From: CAYOWK01 sp964407665
GTDB lineage: Bacteria; Pseudomonadota; Alphaproteobacteria; Caulobacterales; Hyphomonadaceae
Reading direction: 5' to 3'
Length of the DNA: 64,000 nt
Assembly: GCA_964407665.1 (NCBI GenBank)
Contig: CAYOWK010000006.1
Span: 62,001-126,000, forward strand
In this document: piece after piece, positions 24,514 to 31,096 of the stretch
Layout: each line of letters starts with the position of its first letter
Numbering within the stretch: position 1 is the first letter of the stretch
Translations under genes and position numbers: made by a program
Notes under the pieces: model-generated
What the model saw: only the letters and a program-made list of their open reading frames with translations
Database searches by the model: none
Told to the model about the DNA's origin: nothing

Positions 24514-24762
24514 CTAGATTTTCAGCCAGTCGGCGGGCCGCCAGGTGACATCGACGCCGCAGCTGGGCGGGCAGGTCCGGCCAGCGATATCCAGCTGGAG
24601 GCCCTGTTCGCCTTTGCCCAGCTGGATGGCGACATCGCCTGCGCCCAGCCTCACATCACCCAGGTGCGCACCGCCCACCAGTCCCGCCACTCCCAGGGCC
24701 ATCAGGCCGCCGGCGTAAACAAGTCTCAGATCCCGTCTGTCAGTCTTCTTGTCGCGAGCCAT
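24514..24762 (-). CDS. 82-aa membrane protein with CxxxC in the psp operon
   Basis: An 82-residue protein with one membrane helix (about 15-35, LVYAGGLMALGVAGLVGGAHL), a beta-rich middle and a C-terminal CPPSCGVDVTW motif. It lacks the shared coiled-coil signature. A strong GGAGGG precedes the ATG at 24762, which is chosen over a GTG four codons upstream. It sits between pspC and the five-paralogue array, 34 nt after pspC. I do not recognise the family. The Cys pair could form a disulphide or bind metal if exported. Confidence 0.65.
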   Translation of the reverse strand: MARDKKTDRRDLRLVYAGGLMALGVAGLVGGAHLGDVRLGAGDVAIQLGKGEQGLQLDIAGRTCPPSCGVDVTWRPADWLKI

Positions 24763-24796
24763 GTGTCCCTCCACCGCTCAGATTGTTCTTGTGTCG

Positions 24797-25201
24797 TCAG
24801 GCGCCTTCGAGGTCCTTGAACTGGCGGCGGAGCCGCCATTCGTCGCTCGTCACGATCCGTTCCATCGTCGCCAGCCGCTCGTCCATGTCGCGGAACCGGT
24901 ACTTGATGGTGGAGAACGTCTCGCCCGGACGATCCGATACGTTTGTCCAGAAGCGCTCTTCGTCCGGCGAAAGATTGCGGGGGCGGTAGGGCCGAACCGG
25001 CGTCACTGCCCAGAGCACCAGGTAGACGATGAAGATCGTCGAGAAGATGCCTGTGAAGAAGAGGACTGCGAAGGCGATCCGGACGATCGTGGCGTCCCAG
25101 CCCATCCGCTCGGCAATGCCGCCGCAGACCCCGGAGATGACCTTGTCACGGCTCCGGTAGAGCTTCTTCGGGTTGCGGGGATAAAGGTCTTGTTCGGTCA
25201 T
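24797..25201 (-). CDS. pspC: Phage shock protein C
   Basis: A 134-residue inner-membrane protein. It begins with the PspC domain, KLYRSRDKVISGVCGGIAERMG (about 13-34), then a hydrophobic stretch AVLFFTGIFSTIFIVYLVLWAV. In other bacteria PspC senses envelope stress with PspB and releases PspA from PspF. Its cytosolic tail ends MDERLATMERIVTSDEWRL with RRQFKDL, a divergent form of the signature in the five downstream genes. The start codon overlaps the pspB stop codon by one base (TGATG), so translation is coupled. Confidence 0.92.
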   Translation of the reverse strand: MTEQDLYPRNPKKLYRSRDKVISGVCGGIAERMGWDATIVRIAFAVLFFTGIFSTIFIVYLVLWAVTPVRPYRPRNLSPDEERFWTNVSDRPGETFSTIKYRFRDMDERLATMERIVTSDEWRLRRQFKDLEGA

Positions 25202-25473
25202 CAGTTGAAGTCTCCCCTCATCCGTTCCGAGGCCGGGCGGGCCTGCTGGCCCGGCTCCGCCTCCAAAAGCCGCTCGAGCGTGTCGATGCGGCGCTCCATG
25301 GCCCGTGCCGACCGCCAGAGGTCTTCCAGCATCCGCTGGTCTTCCTCTGACAGCGAGCCCGAGCTTCGGGCCTTGGACCAGTAGTGAAGGATCATCCAGG
25401 GCAGCCCGATGAAGAGCGACCCGAAGATAGTGACGACGATCAGGACGGCGATGATGCCTTCGTTCAGGTCCAC
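25201..25473 (-). CDS. pspB: Phage shock protein B
   Basis: A 90-residue protein with an N-terminal membrane helix (about 8-28), then the PspB hallmark PWMILHYWSKA, SLSEEDQRMLEDLW and the coiled coil ARAMERRIDTLERLL. PspB works with PspC in stress sensing. The MERRIDTLERLL part aligns with the first half of the signature of the small paralogues, which suggests those arose from PspB-like ancestors. It is 12 nt downstream of pspA and overlaps pspC by one base. Confidence 0.9.
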   Translation of the reverse strand: MDLNEGIIAVLIVVTIFGSLFIGLPWMILHYWSKARSSGSLSEEDQRMLEDLWRSARAMERRIDTLERLLEAEPGQQARPASERMRGDFN

Positions 25474-25485
25474 GGCTTAGCCCCC

Positions 25486-26145
25486 CTATTTACCGCTGCG
25501 GCGGCTCTTGATGGCCTCGAGTTCGGCCTCGATCGACTCTTCGGCGGCCAGCTCCTGGAACTGGGCTTCGAGCGAGCGATCGCCGACATTGATCAGGTCG
25601 GCATAGGCTTCCATCTCGTCGACCTTGCGCTCCATGCGGGCGTAGCGCTCCATCGAGCCGTCGATCTTGTTGACCTCCATGCGCGAGCGCATGGCGATCC
25701 GGTGTTCGGCGGCTTCGCGGCGGATAATCAGGGCCCGCAGCCGGGTCTTGGCTTCGTCCAGCTTGGCCTGGAGCTTTTCAAGATCCGACTGGCGGTGAAG
25801 GGTGATCTCGTCGATCGCCTTCAGAGTCTCGTGCAGGGCCTCGATCTCGCGATCGCAGCGCTGCTTGGCCGACAGGGCGCCACGGGCGAGATCTTCACGT
25901 CCCTTTTCCACGGCGAGTTCGGCTTTCGACGCCCAGTCTTCCCGGCGGGCTCCCAGCGTGACGATGTCGCGCTCGGCCTGCTTCTTGTCGGCCATGGCGC
26001 GCGCAGCGGCGGCCCGGACCTCGACGAGGGTGTCTTCCATCTCCTGGATGATCAGGCGGGCGATCTTTTCGGGATCTTCCGCCTTGTCCAGCATCGAGTT
26101 GATGTTGGAGTTGATGATGTCGCTGAGGCGGGTGAAAACGCCCAT
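25486..26145 (-). CDS. pspA: Phage shock protein A (PspA/IM30 family)
   Basis: A 219-residue ESCRT-III-like coiled-coil protein that binds stressed inner membrane and also inhibits PspF. It starts MGVFTRLSDIINSNINSMLDKAEDPEKI, the amphipathic helix and first coil typical of the family. Long helices run to about residue 190, and a Glu-rich last helix (EAQFQELAAEESIEAELEAI) follows. Length is the family norm. It is the second gene of the operon, after a 47-aa membrane protein gene, and is controlled from the sigma-54 promoter at 26387-26403. Confidence 0.95.
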   Translation of the reverse strand: MGVFTRLSDIINSNINSMLDKAEDPEKIARLIIQEMEDTLVEVRAAAARAMADKKQAERDIVTLGARREDWASKAELAVEKGREDLARGALSAKQRCDREIEALHETLKAIDEITLHRQSDLEKLQAKLDEAKTRLRALIIRREAAEHRIAMRSRMEVNKIDGSMERYARMERKVDEMEAYADLINVGDRSLEAQFQELAAEESIEAELEAIKSRRSGK

Positions 26146-26191
26146 ATCAGACCCTTTCCTACTAAGTTTGTGGTCTTCTTGTTGTTGTCGC

Positions 26192-26335
26192 TCAGAAGAT
26201 GATGGCGGCGATGATCACGCCCGCGATGAAGAAGCCCCAGCTCTCAGTCGGCCGGGTGCTCAGCCAGCGGCCGAAGGTGCGGAGCGTTGTGTTGCTATTG
26301 GTTTCGCCCCTGTACCTGTAGTCATCGTGCCGCAT
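26192..26335 (-). CDS. 47-aa membrane protein, first gene of the psp operon
   Basis: A 47-residue protein with a polar, Tyr/Arg-rich N-terminus (MRHDDYRYRGE), then RTFGRWLSTRPTESWGF and a C-terminal membrane helix (about 31-47). AGGAG lies 8 nt before the ATG at 26335; an in-frame start at 26386 would overlap the promoter. It is the first gene after the sigma-54 promoter, 46 bp before pspA. It does not resemble E. coli PspD or PspG enough to name. A small membrane effector of the response is likely. Confidence 0.7.
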   Translation of the reverse strand: MRHDDYRYRGETNSNTTLRTFGRWLSTRPTESWGFFIAGVIIAAIIF

Positions 26336-26386
26336 CGTGCTCTCCTGTTTGTCGCTGCCGTTGTTGTCCCGGCATGAACACTTCAA

Positions 26387-26403
26387 TGCAACTGCCGTGC
26401 CAG
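26387..26403 (-). promoter_or_regulatory. Sigma-54 promoter of the psp operon
   Basis: On the minus strand the sequence CTGGCACGGCAGTTGCA matches the -24/-12 consensus (TGGCAC, five bases, TTGCA) with the GG and GC elements at exact spacing. Transcription would start near 26375 and give a leader of about 40 nt before the 47-aa gene. The divergent PspF-type activator supports it. Confidence 0.9.
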
Positions 26404-26486
26404 TTTTTCGGTAACCACCTAAATTATTGTTTTTACGCGATTTTAGCTCGCGCTCGGCGAGATCCGCCGGATGAATTCGGCGGGAA

Positions 26487-26534
26487 CGCCAAAATTATCT
26501 GGCGAAATTCACCTGCATCTGGCAGATTTCGCCA
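26487..26534. promoter_or_regulatory. Inverted repeats between psp promoter and pspF (candidate PspF site)
   Basis: TGGCGAAAT (26500-26508) and its exact reverse complement ATTTCGCCA (26526-26534) are 17 bp apart. A third half-site, CGCCA, begins near 26487. They lie about 100-150 bp upstream of the sigma-54 promoter, where enhancer sites are expected, and the last arm touches the pspF start codon, which suits autoregulation. Confidence 0.55.
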
Positions 26535-27680
26535 ATGCAAAGACAGGCCCCAGAACTCGTCGGACAATCTCAGGCCTGGCTGGAAACGCTGGAGCACGTC
26601 TCGCGCGCAGCGCTGGTGGACCGGCCCATCCTGGTCATCGGCGAGCGCGGCACCGGCAAGGAGCTGATCGCCGAGCGCCTCCACTTCCTGTCGCACCGCT
26701 GGGAGAAGCCCTTCATCAAGGTCAACTGCGCGGCGCTGAGCCAGGACCTGCTGGACAGCGAGCTCTTCGGCCACGAGGCGGGATCGTTCACCGGCGCCAC
26801 GCGCAGGCGGGCCGGCCGCTTCGAGCAGGCGGACGGCGGCACGATCTTTCTGGACGAGATCGCGACGGCGACGCTGGCCGTGCAGGAAAAGCTGCTGCGG
26901 GTGGTGGAATACGGCCAGTACCAGCGTCTGGGCGGCGAGGACACGCTCGAGTGCGATGTCCGGGTGGTCGCAGCCACCAACGTCGACCTGCCGAGCCGGG
27001 CAAGCGACGGCCGGTTCCGGGCCGACTTGCTGGACCGGCTGGCGTTCGACGTCATTACGGTGGCCCCGTTGCGGGTGCGGCCCGACGATGTGGAACTGCT
27101 GGCCGACTATTTCGGCCGCAGGCTGGCGCGCGAGCTGGAGACGACCTTTCCGGGCTGGACACAGCAGGCGCTCAACCTGATGCGCGACCATCCCTGGCAC
27201 GGCAATGTGCGCGAGCTGAAGAACGCGGCCGAGCGCGCCGCCTTCCGGGCGATGGTGGCGGCAGCCGAAGGCGGCAGTGACGGCCCGATCCGGATGTCGC
27301 CCGAAATGCTGGACCCGTTCGCCTCGCCCTGGCGGCCGGCGGCAGACCTGTCGGCGCAGCGCCCTCCAGCTGTAGCGCACCAACAGGTTCCAGCACCCGC
27401 CGGCCATGGCGCGGCCACGTCACCCCCTGCCCTGCCAGAGCCAGGCGAGCCGCAAGACTTCCAGACCGCGGTGGCGGCGCTGGAAAAACGCCTGCTGGAG
27501 GAGGCGCTAACAAAGGCGAACGGACATCAGGGCAAGGCCGCCGAAGCGCTGGGCCTCAGCTATCACCAGATGCGCGGCCTGCTGCGCAAGTATGGCTACA
27601 GCGGCAAGGCCGACGCCAACGGCCGCGCGCAGGCGGTGGCGGCCGATGCGTCGGAAGAAGACAGCGCCGGCGCGGACTGA
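26535..27680 (+). CDS. pspF: PspF-type sigma-54 enhancer-binding protein
   Basis: A 381-residue AAA+ activator with no receiver domain. Walker A is GERGTGKE (36-43), the sigma-54 contact loop is GSFTGA (83-88, usually GAFTGA), Walker B is GTIFLDE (102-108), and an arginine-finger region follows (RFRADLLDRL). A Pro/Ala linker (about 265-310) leads to a C-terminal Fis-type helix-turn-helix (about 330-360, GHQGKAAEALGLSYHQMRGLL). Length and order match PspF with a long linker. No clear RBS precedes the ATG at 26535. The last 44 nt lie in a 55-bp sequence duplicated across the assembly gap. Confidence 0.92.
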   Translation: MQRQAPELVGQSQAWLETLEHVSRAALVDRPILVIGERGTGKELIAERLHFLSHRWEKPFIKVNCAALSQDLLDSELFGHEAGSFTGATRRRAGRFEQADGGTIFLDEIATATLAVQEKLLRVVEYGQYQRLGGEDTLECDVRVVAATNVDLPSRASDGRFRADLLDRLAFDVITVAPLRVRPDDVELLADYFGRRLARELETTFPGWTQQALNLMRDHPWHGNVRELKNAAERAAFRAMVAAAEGGSDGPIRMSPEMLDPFASPWRPAADLSAQRPPAVAHQQVPAPAGHGAATSPPALPEPGEPQDFQTAVAALEKRLLEEALTKANGHQGKAAEALGLSYHQMRGLLRKYGYSGKADANGRAQAVAADASEEDSAGAD

Positions 27681-27691
27681 TCCGGCGTCAG
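27637..27691. repeat. 55-bp direct copy, left of gap
   Basis: This 55-bp segment, covering the 3' end of pspF and the intergenic bases, is identical to 27792-27846 on the other side of the N-run. It looks like a contig-end overlap rather than a biological repeat. Confidence 0.85.
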
Positions 27692-27791
27692 NNNNNNNNN
27701 NNNNNNNNNNNNNNNNNNNNNNNNNNNNNNNNNNNNNNNNNNNNNNNNNNNNNNNNNNNNNNNNNNNNNNNNNNNNNNNNNNNNNNNNNNN
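27692..27791. other. 100-N assembly gap
   Basis: A run of exactly 100 N, the usual placeholder for a gap of unknown size. The identical 55-bp sequences on its two sides suggest the contigs overlap and that no sequence is missing. If merged, pspF and the convergent gene would end 7 nt apart. Confidence 0.95.
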
Positions 27792-27846
27792 TGGCGGCCG
27801 ATGCGTCGGAAGAAGACAGCGCCGGCGCGGACTGATCCGGCGTCAG
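27792..27846. repeat. 55-bp direct copy, right of gap
   Basis: Second copy of the segment at 27637-27691. It repeats the last codons of pspF and holds the stop codon of the minus-strand gene at 27843, as expected if the two contigs share an end. Confidence 0.85.
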
Positions 27847-28445
27847 GGGACGGATTCGCGCGCAAGCACCGACGCGCGCTCAGCGCAGGCAGCCACAGGA
27901 ATGCGCAAGGCCTTCTGCCGATAGTCCGCTCTCGCTTTTTCCGCATAGGCGACGGTGAGGCTCGCCCAGTTGTCGAGACCGGTCACGCCCTCGGCCTCCA
28001 GCTTTTTCACGCCAGCGGCCTCAAGCCGTTTTGCGGCGTCGAGGAGAGGCGTCGCCGCAGCAGGGTCCGTCTTGATCCTGGTATCGAATTCCCGATTCAG
28101 AACCGCCCAGCAGTAGAGATCATCCTTCGCGTCCGGTGAGCCGGGCATGGCGTCGTCCTGTTCGGGCGGTCCGCTGATTGTGGAGGCTGAAGGCAGTTGC
28201 GGAGCTGGTGGATGCTGAGCGGGCAGATCCGGAGTTGGCGGCGCTGGATTGGACACCGCAAGGATCGATACAGGCGGGACTGGAACGGCGAGAGGCGTCT
28301 CGTTGGGCGCAGACACCGAAGGCAGACTGGCGAGGCGGCGTTCGACGGTCTCGCGCTCTGATGGCTGGGTCAGCTGTAAAACCACAACAGCGCCGCCGAC
28401 AACGATAGCGGCAAGGCCGATAATCTGGCGTGGTCTCAGCCTCAT
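27843..28445 (-). CDS. Hypothetical membrane-anchored protein with Pro-rich linker
   Basis: A 200-residue protein. Basic MRLRPRQ is followed by one membrane helix (about 8-25, IIGLAAIVVGGAVVVLQL), a Pro/Ser/Ala-rich linker (about 40-100) and a helical C-terminal domain (about 105-200) with Cys in DLYCWAVLNREF and VAACAERA, which could form a disulphide in the periplasm. I recognise no family. It is convergent with pspF, and its stop codon lies in the duplicated contig end. Confidence 0.65.
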   Translation of the reverse strand: MRLRPRQIIGLAAIVVGGAVVVLQLTQPSERETVERRLASLPSVSAPNETPLAVPVPPVSILAVSNPAPPTPDLPAQHPPAPQLPSASTISGPPEQDDAMPGSPDAKDDLYCWAVLNREFDTRIKTDPAAATPLLDAAKRLEAAGVKKLEAEGVTGLDNWASLTVAYAEKARADYRQKALRIPVAACAERASVLARESVP

Positions 28446-28510
28446 GAAATGCCCCCCGGACGATGCACCGTGTTGTGCCGCACCCGGGGGGCTTTCGCCA
28501 GACAGGAGTT

Positions 28511-28539
28511 GCCCGGGCCGCTGTCTGGGCGGCCCGGGC
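28511..28539 (-). terminator. Strong stem-loop after the hydrolase gene
   Basis: GCCCGGGCCGC and its perfect complement GCGGCCCGGGC enclose a 7-nt loop, 12 bp past the hydrolase stop codon. No T-run follows, so it may block exonucleases rather than be a classic terminator. Confidence 0.55.
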
Positions 28540-28550
28540 AGGCATGCGGT

Positions 28551-29486
28551 CTACTGTTTGACGAACGCCAGCAGGTCGGCGTTGATCAGGTCAGGGTGGG
28601 TAGCAAAGAGGCCGTGCGAGAGACCTTCATAAGTCTTCAGCGTCCCGTTCTTCAGCAGCTTCGCGGCCCGGCGCGCGGTTTCGTCCACCGGGACGATCTG
28701 GTCATCCTCGCCGTGCATCACCAGGACCGGCTGGGAAATCGCCTTCAGGTCTTCCGTGAAGTCGGTTTCTGCGAAAGCCTTGATTGTGTCGAGCTGGGCC
28801 TTGGCGCTGCCCGCCATGCCCTGACGCCACCAGTTCTGGATCATCCCTTCACTGACAGTCGCGCCTTCGCGGTTGAAGCCGTAGAAGGGGCCCGAGGGGA
28901 CGTCGCGATAGAACTGCGCCCGGTTCTGTGCGAGCGCCACCTTGAACCCTTCAAACACCTCAAGCGGCACGCCCGTCGGGTTGGATGCTGTCTGGCCGAG
29001 GATCGGCGTAATCGCGCCGATCAGGACGGCCTTGGCGACACGGCCGGGTTCGGCCGTGGCCACGTAGCGGGCGACAACGCCGCCGCCGGTGGAGTGGCCG
29101 ATGTGGACCGCATTACGCAGGTCGAGCGCGGCGACCAGGTCGGCCGTGTCGGAGGCGAACGTGTCCATGTCGTGACCGATGTCCGTCTGGGTGGAGCGGC
29201 CCTGGCCGCGCCGATCAAAGGCGACGACCCGATAGCCTTTCGAGAGGAAGAATAGCATCTGGCTGTCCCAGTCGTCAGAGGTCAGCGGCCAGCCGTGGTG
29301 GAAGACGATGGGCTGGGCGTCTTTCGGGCCCCAGTCCTTGTAGAAGATGTGCGTTCCGTCCTTTGTGACGATCGTGGACATGCTGGATTCTCCTGAGGGT
29401 GTGTTCGAGGGGGAAAACTGGGGTGCGGGGGTCTGGCAGGCGGCGAGCGAAGCCAGAGCCACGGCCGCGAAAAGGGACTTCATCAT
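28551..29486 (-). CDS. Alpha/beta hydrolase (non-haem chloroperoxidase-like), lipoprotein signal
   Basis: A 311-residue secreted or lipidated hydrolase. An N-terminal signal with lipobox LAAC (Cys near residue 17) is followed by a polar linker and a chloroperoxidase/esterase domain starting STIVTKDGTHIFYKDWG. The nucleophile is Ser in HIGHSTGGGVVARY, the acid Asp in MHGEDDQIVP and the base His in GLSHGLF. Most homologues are cytosolic, so the added signal is notable; the internal Met before STIVTKDG could be an alternative cytosolic start. It is divergent from the OhrR-like regulator and shares its operator-like repeats. Confidence 0.85.
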   Translation of the reverse strand: MMKSLFAAVALASLAACQTPAPQFSPSNTPSGESSMSTIVTKDGTHIFYKDWGPKDAQPIVFHHGWPLTSDDWDSQMLFFLSKGYRVVAFDRRGQGRSTQTDIGHDMDTFASDTADLVAALDLRNAVHIGHSTGGGVVARYVATAEPGRVAKAVLIGAITPILGQTASNPTGVPLEVFEGFKVALAQNRAQFYRDVPSGPFYGFNREGATVSEGMIQNWWRQGMAGSAKAQLDTIKAFAETDFTEDLKAISQPVLVMHGEDDQIVPVDETARRAAKLLKNGTLKTYEGLSHGLFATHPDLINADLLAFVKQ

Positions 29487-29503
29487 GATCGGCGCCTTTA
29501 TGT

Positions 29504-29600
29504 TTATTGCGATAATGTTTATCGCGATACACGTCATCTAGGCGCTTGCGATTTTGTCGTCAAGGATTCTTTTTTTATCGCGATATGCAATTTCGCGATA
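29504..29600. promoter_or_regulatory. Four TATCGCGATA-type operator repeats
   Basis: In the hydrolase/MarR divergent region lie TTATTGCGATAA (29504-29515), TATCGCGATA (29520-29529), TATCGCGATA (29576-29585) and TTTCGCGATA (29591-29600). They form two pairs about 56 bp apart, one near each gene start. They are probable binding sites of the MarR/OhrR protein. Confidence 0.7.
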
Positions 29601-29634
29601 AGAACCAGACTGACCGCTGAACGAGGGAAGAGAC

Positions 29635-30105
29635 ATGTCAAATTCGCCGGACCAGCAGGCGCTGCCCCCACCGCTGAAGGACCACATCTGTCACACGATC
29701 TATTCGACGAACCTCATCATCCAGCGCATCCACAAGGTGGTCCTGGACGGGCTGGGGATTACCTACCCCCAATATCTGGCGCTCAATCTACTCTGGGATC
29801 GTGACAGCCAGTCCGTGACCGAGCTTGCGGACCAGCTGGAACTTGAGCCGAGCACGCTCACGCCCCTGCTGAAGCGGCTGGAGATGGCGGGATTCGTCGA
29901 TCGCCTGCGCAACCCCGAGGATGAACGGCAGGTCCTCATCACGCTTTCGGACAAGGGCCGGGACCTCCGCAACATTGCGGGTTGCGTGGGCGCGAACCTC
30001 ATGGAGAAGTCGGGCATGAGCGGAGAGGCCCTCCAGGAGCTGAACGCCGCCATTCGGGCCCTGCACGACCGCCTGGTCGCGACGGGAAACAACGGCGAGC
30101 GATAA
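29635..30105 (+). CDS. MarR-family regulator, OhrR-like
   Basis: A 156-residue winged-helix repressor. The layout KDHICHTIYSTNLIIQRIHK, GLGITYPQYLALNLLW, then LEPSTLTPLLKRLEMAGF and the wing NPEDERQVLITL matches OhrR. Cys19 sits where OhrR has its peroxide-sensing cysteine. Oxidation of this residue by organic peroxides would release DNA. It probably represses itself and the divergent alpha/beta hydrolase through the CGCGATA repeats. No ohr gene is next to it in this window. Confidence 0.88.
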   Translation: MSNSPDQQALPPPLKDHICHTIYSTNLIIQRIHKVVLDGLGITYPQYLALNLLWDRDSQSVTELADQLELEPSTLTPLLKRLEMAGFVDRLRNPEDERQVLITLSDKGRDLRNIAGCVGANLMEKSGMSGEALQELNAAIRALHDRLVATGNNGER

Positions 30106-30193
30106 GGGGCCCGGGCGGGATCTGCTTAGAACAACGCAATTTCACCTACCTGCTTTCGCAGACTGAAACCGGCGCCGGGATAGTCTCGGTTCG

Positions 30194-31030
30194 ATGCGCG
30201 CGAAGCTTGCCAGGTCAGAGCACACCGGTCCTCCGCCAGCCGGAGAGCGACGACGCCTGTCGGCCCCGCCCAGAGACGGGGCCGAGCACCGCGCGTCTGG
30301 CCGGCGCCTCGAGTTCATGGGATCGGCCTTCGACCGGCTGGATCTGGATGGCGCAGCGCGACTGGTCGAACGGCAGGCGCGGTCGGGCTCCGCCTTCGCC
30401 TATGCCGTGACGCCCAATGTCGACCATATTGTGCGGCTGGACCGGCGACCGGATCTGGCCTCCGCCTACCGGCGTGCCTGGATGACGCTTTGCGACAGCC
30501 GGATCGTTGCAAGGCTGGCGCGGCTATCTGGTCTCGATCTGCCCGCCGTACCCGGAGCAGACCTCGTTGAGCGGCTGTTCGAGCGCCACATCCGGCCGGA
30601 TGACCGCATTGCGGTCGTCGGCGGATCGGCGGCGGTGATCGAGACCGTGCGCGCGGCCTACGGACTGAAGAATCTTATCTGGCTGGATGCGCCTGCAGGT
30701 CTGGCGAGGAACGACGCCGCACGCACGCTGTGCGCGCGCTTCATTGCCGATGCGCGGGCGCAATGGGTGTTCCTCGCTGTGGGGTCTCCCCAGCAGGAGC
30801 AGATCGCCGAAGAGGCTGCCAGGATGCCGGACGCCATGGGCGCGGGTATCTGCGGTGGCGCCAGCCTGGACTTCCTGTCCGGGGCGACGGCGCGCGCGCC
30901 GCTGTGGATGCGCCGCGCCGGGATCGAGTGGCTGCACCGTCTGGGCAGCGAGCCTGCCCGGATGTGGCGGCGCTATCTGGTGGACGGGCCACGAATTCTG
31001 GCGCTCTGGCTGCGCTGGCGGCGGCGCTAG
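30194..31030 (+). CDS. WecG/TagA/CpsF-family glycosyltransferase
   Basis: A 278-residue enzyme of the GT26 family, which adds ManNAc-type or glucosyl residues to lipid-linked sugars. The domain starts near residue 40 with SAFDRLDLDGAARLVERQ. TPNVDHIVRLDRRPDL carries the conserved Asn/Asp, LCDSRIVARLARLSG follows, and the late motif VFLAVGSPQQEQIAEE is typical. The first 40 residues are low-complexity, so a start at 30317 (MGSAFDRL) is possible. It belongs to the exopolysaccharide theme but stands apart from the other sugar genes. Confidence 0.87.
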   Translation: MRAKLARSEHTGPPPAGERRRLSAPPRDGAEHRASGRRLEFMGSAFDRLDLDGAARLVERQARSGSAFAYAVTPNVDHIVRLDRRPDLASAYRRAWMTLCDSRIVARLARLSGLDLPAVPGADLVERLFERHIRPDDRIAVVGGSAAVIETVRAAYGLKNLIWLDAPAGLARNDAARTLCARFIADARAQWVFLAVGSPQQEQIAEEAARMPDAMGAGICGGASLDFLSGATARAPLWMRRAGIEWLHRLGSEPARMWRRYLVDGPRILALWLRWRRR

Positions 31031-31096
31031 CTTGCCTCCCGCCGCGCGCCCGTGCATCTTCAGGGGCGCAGCTTGCAGGGCGTGCGGGGGATTGCA

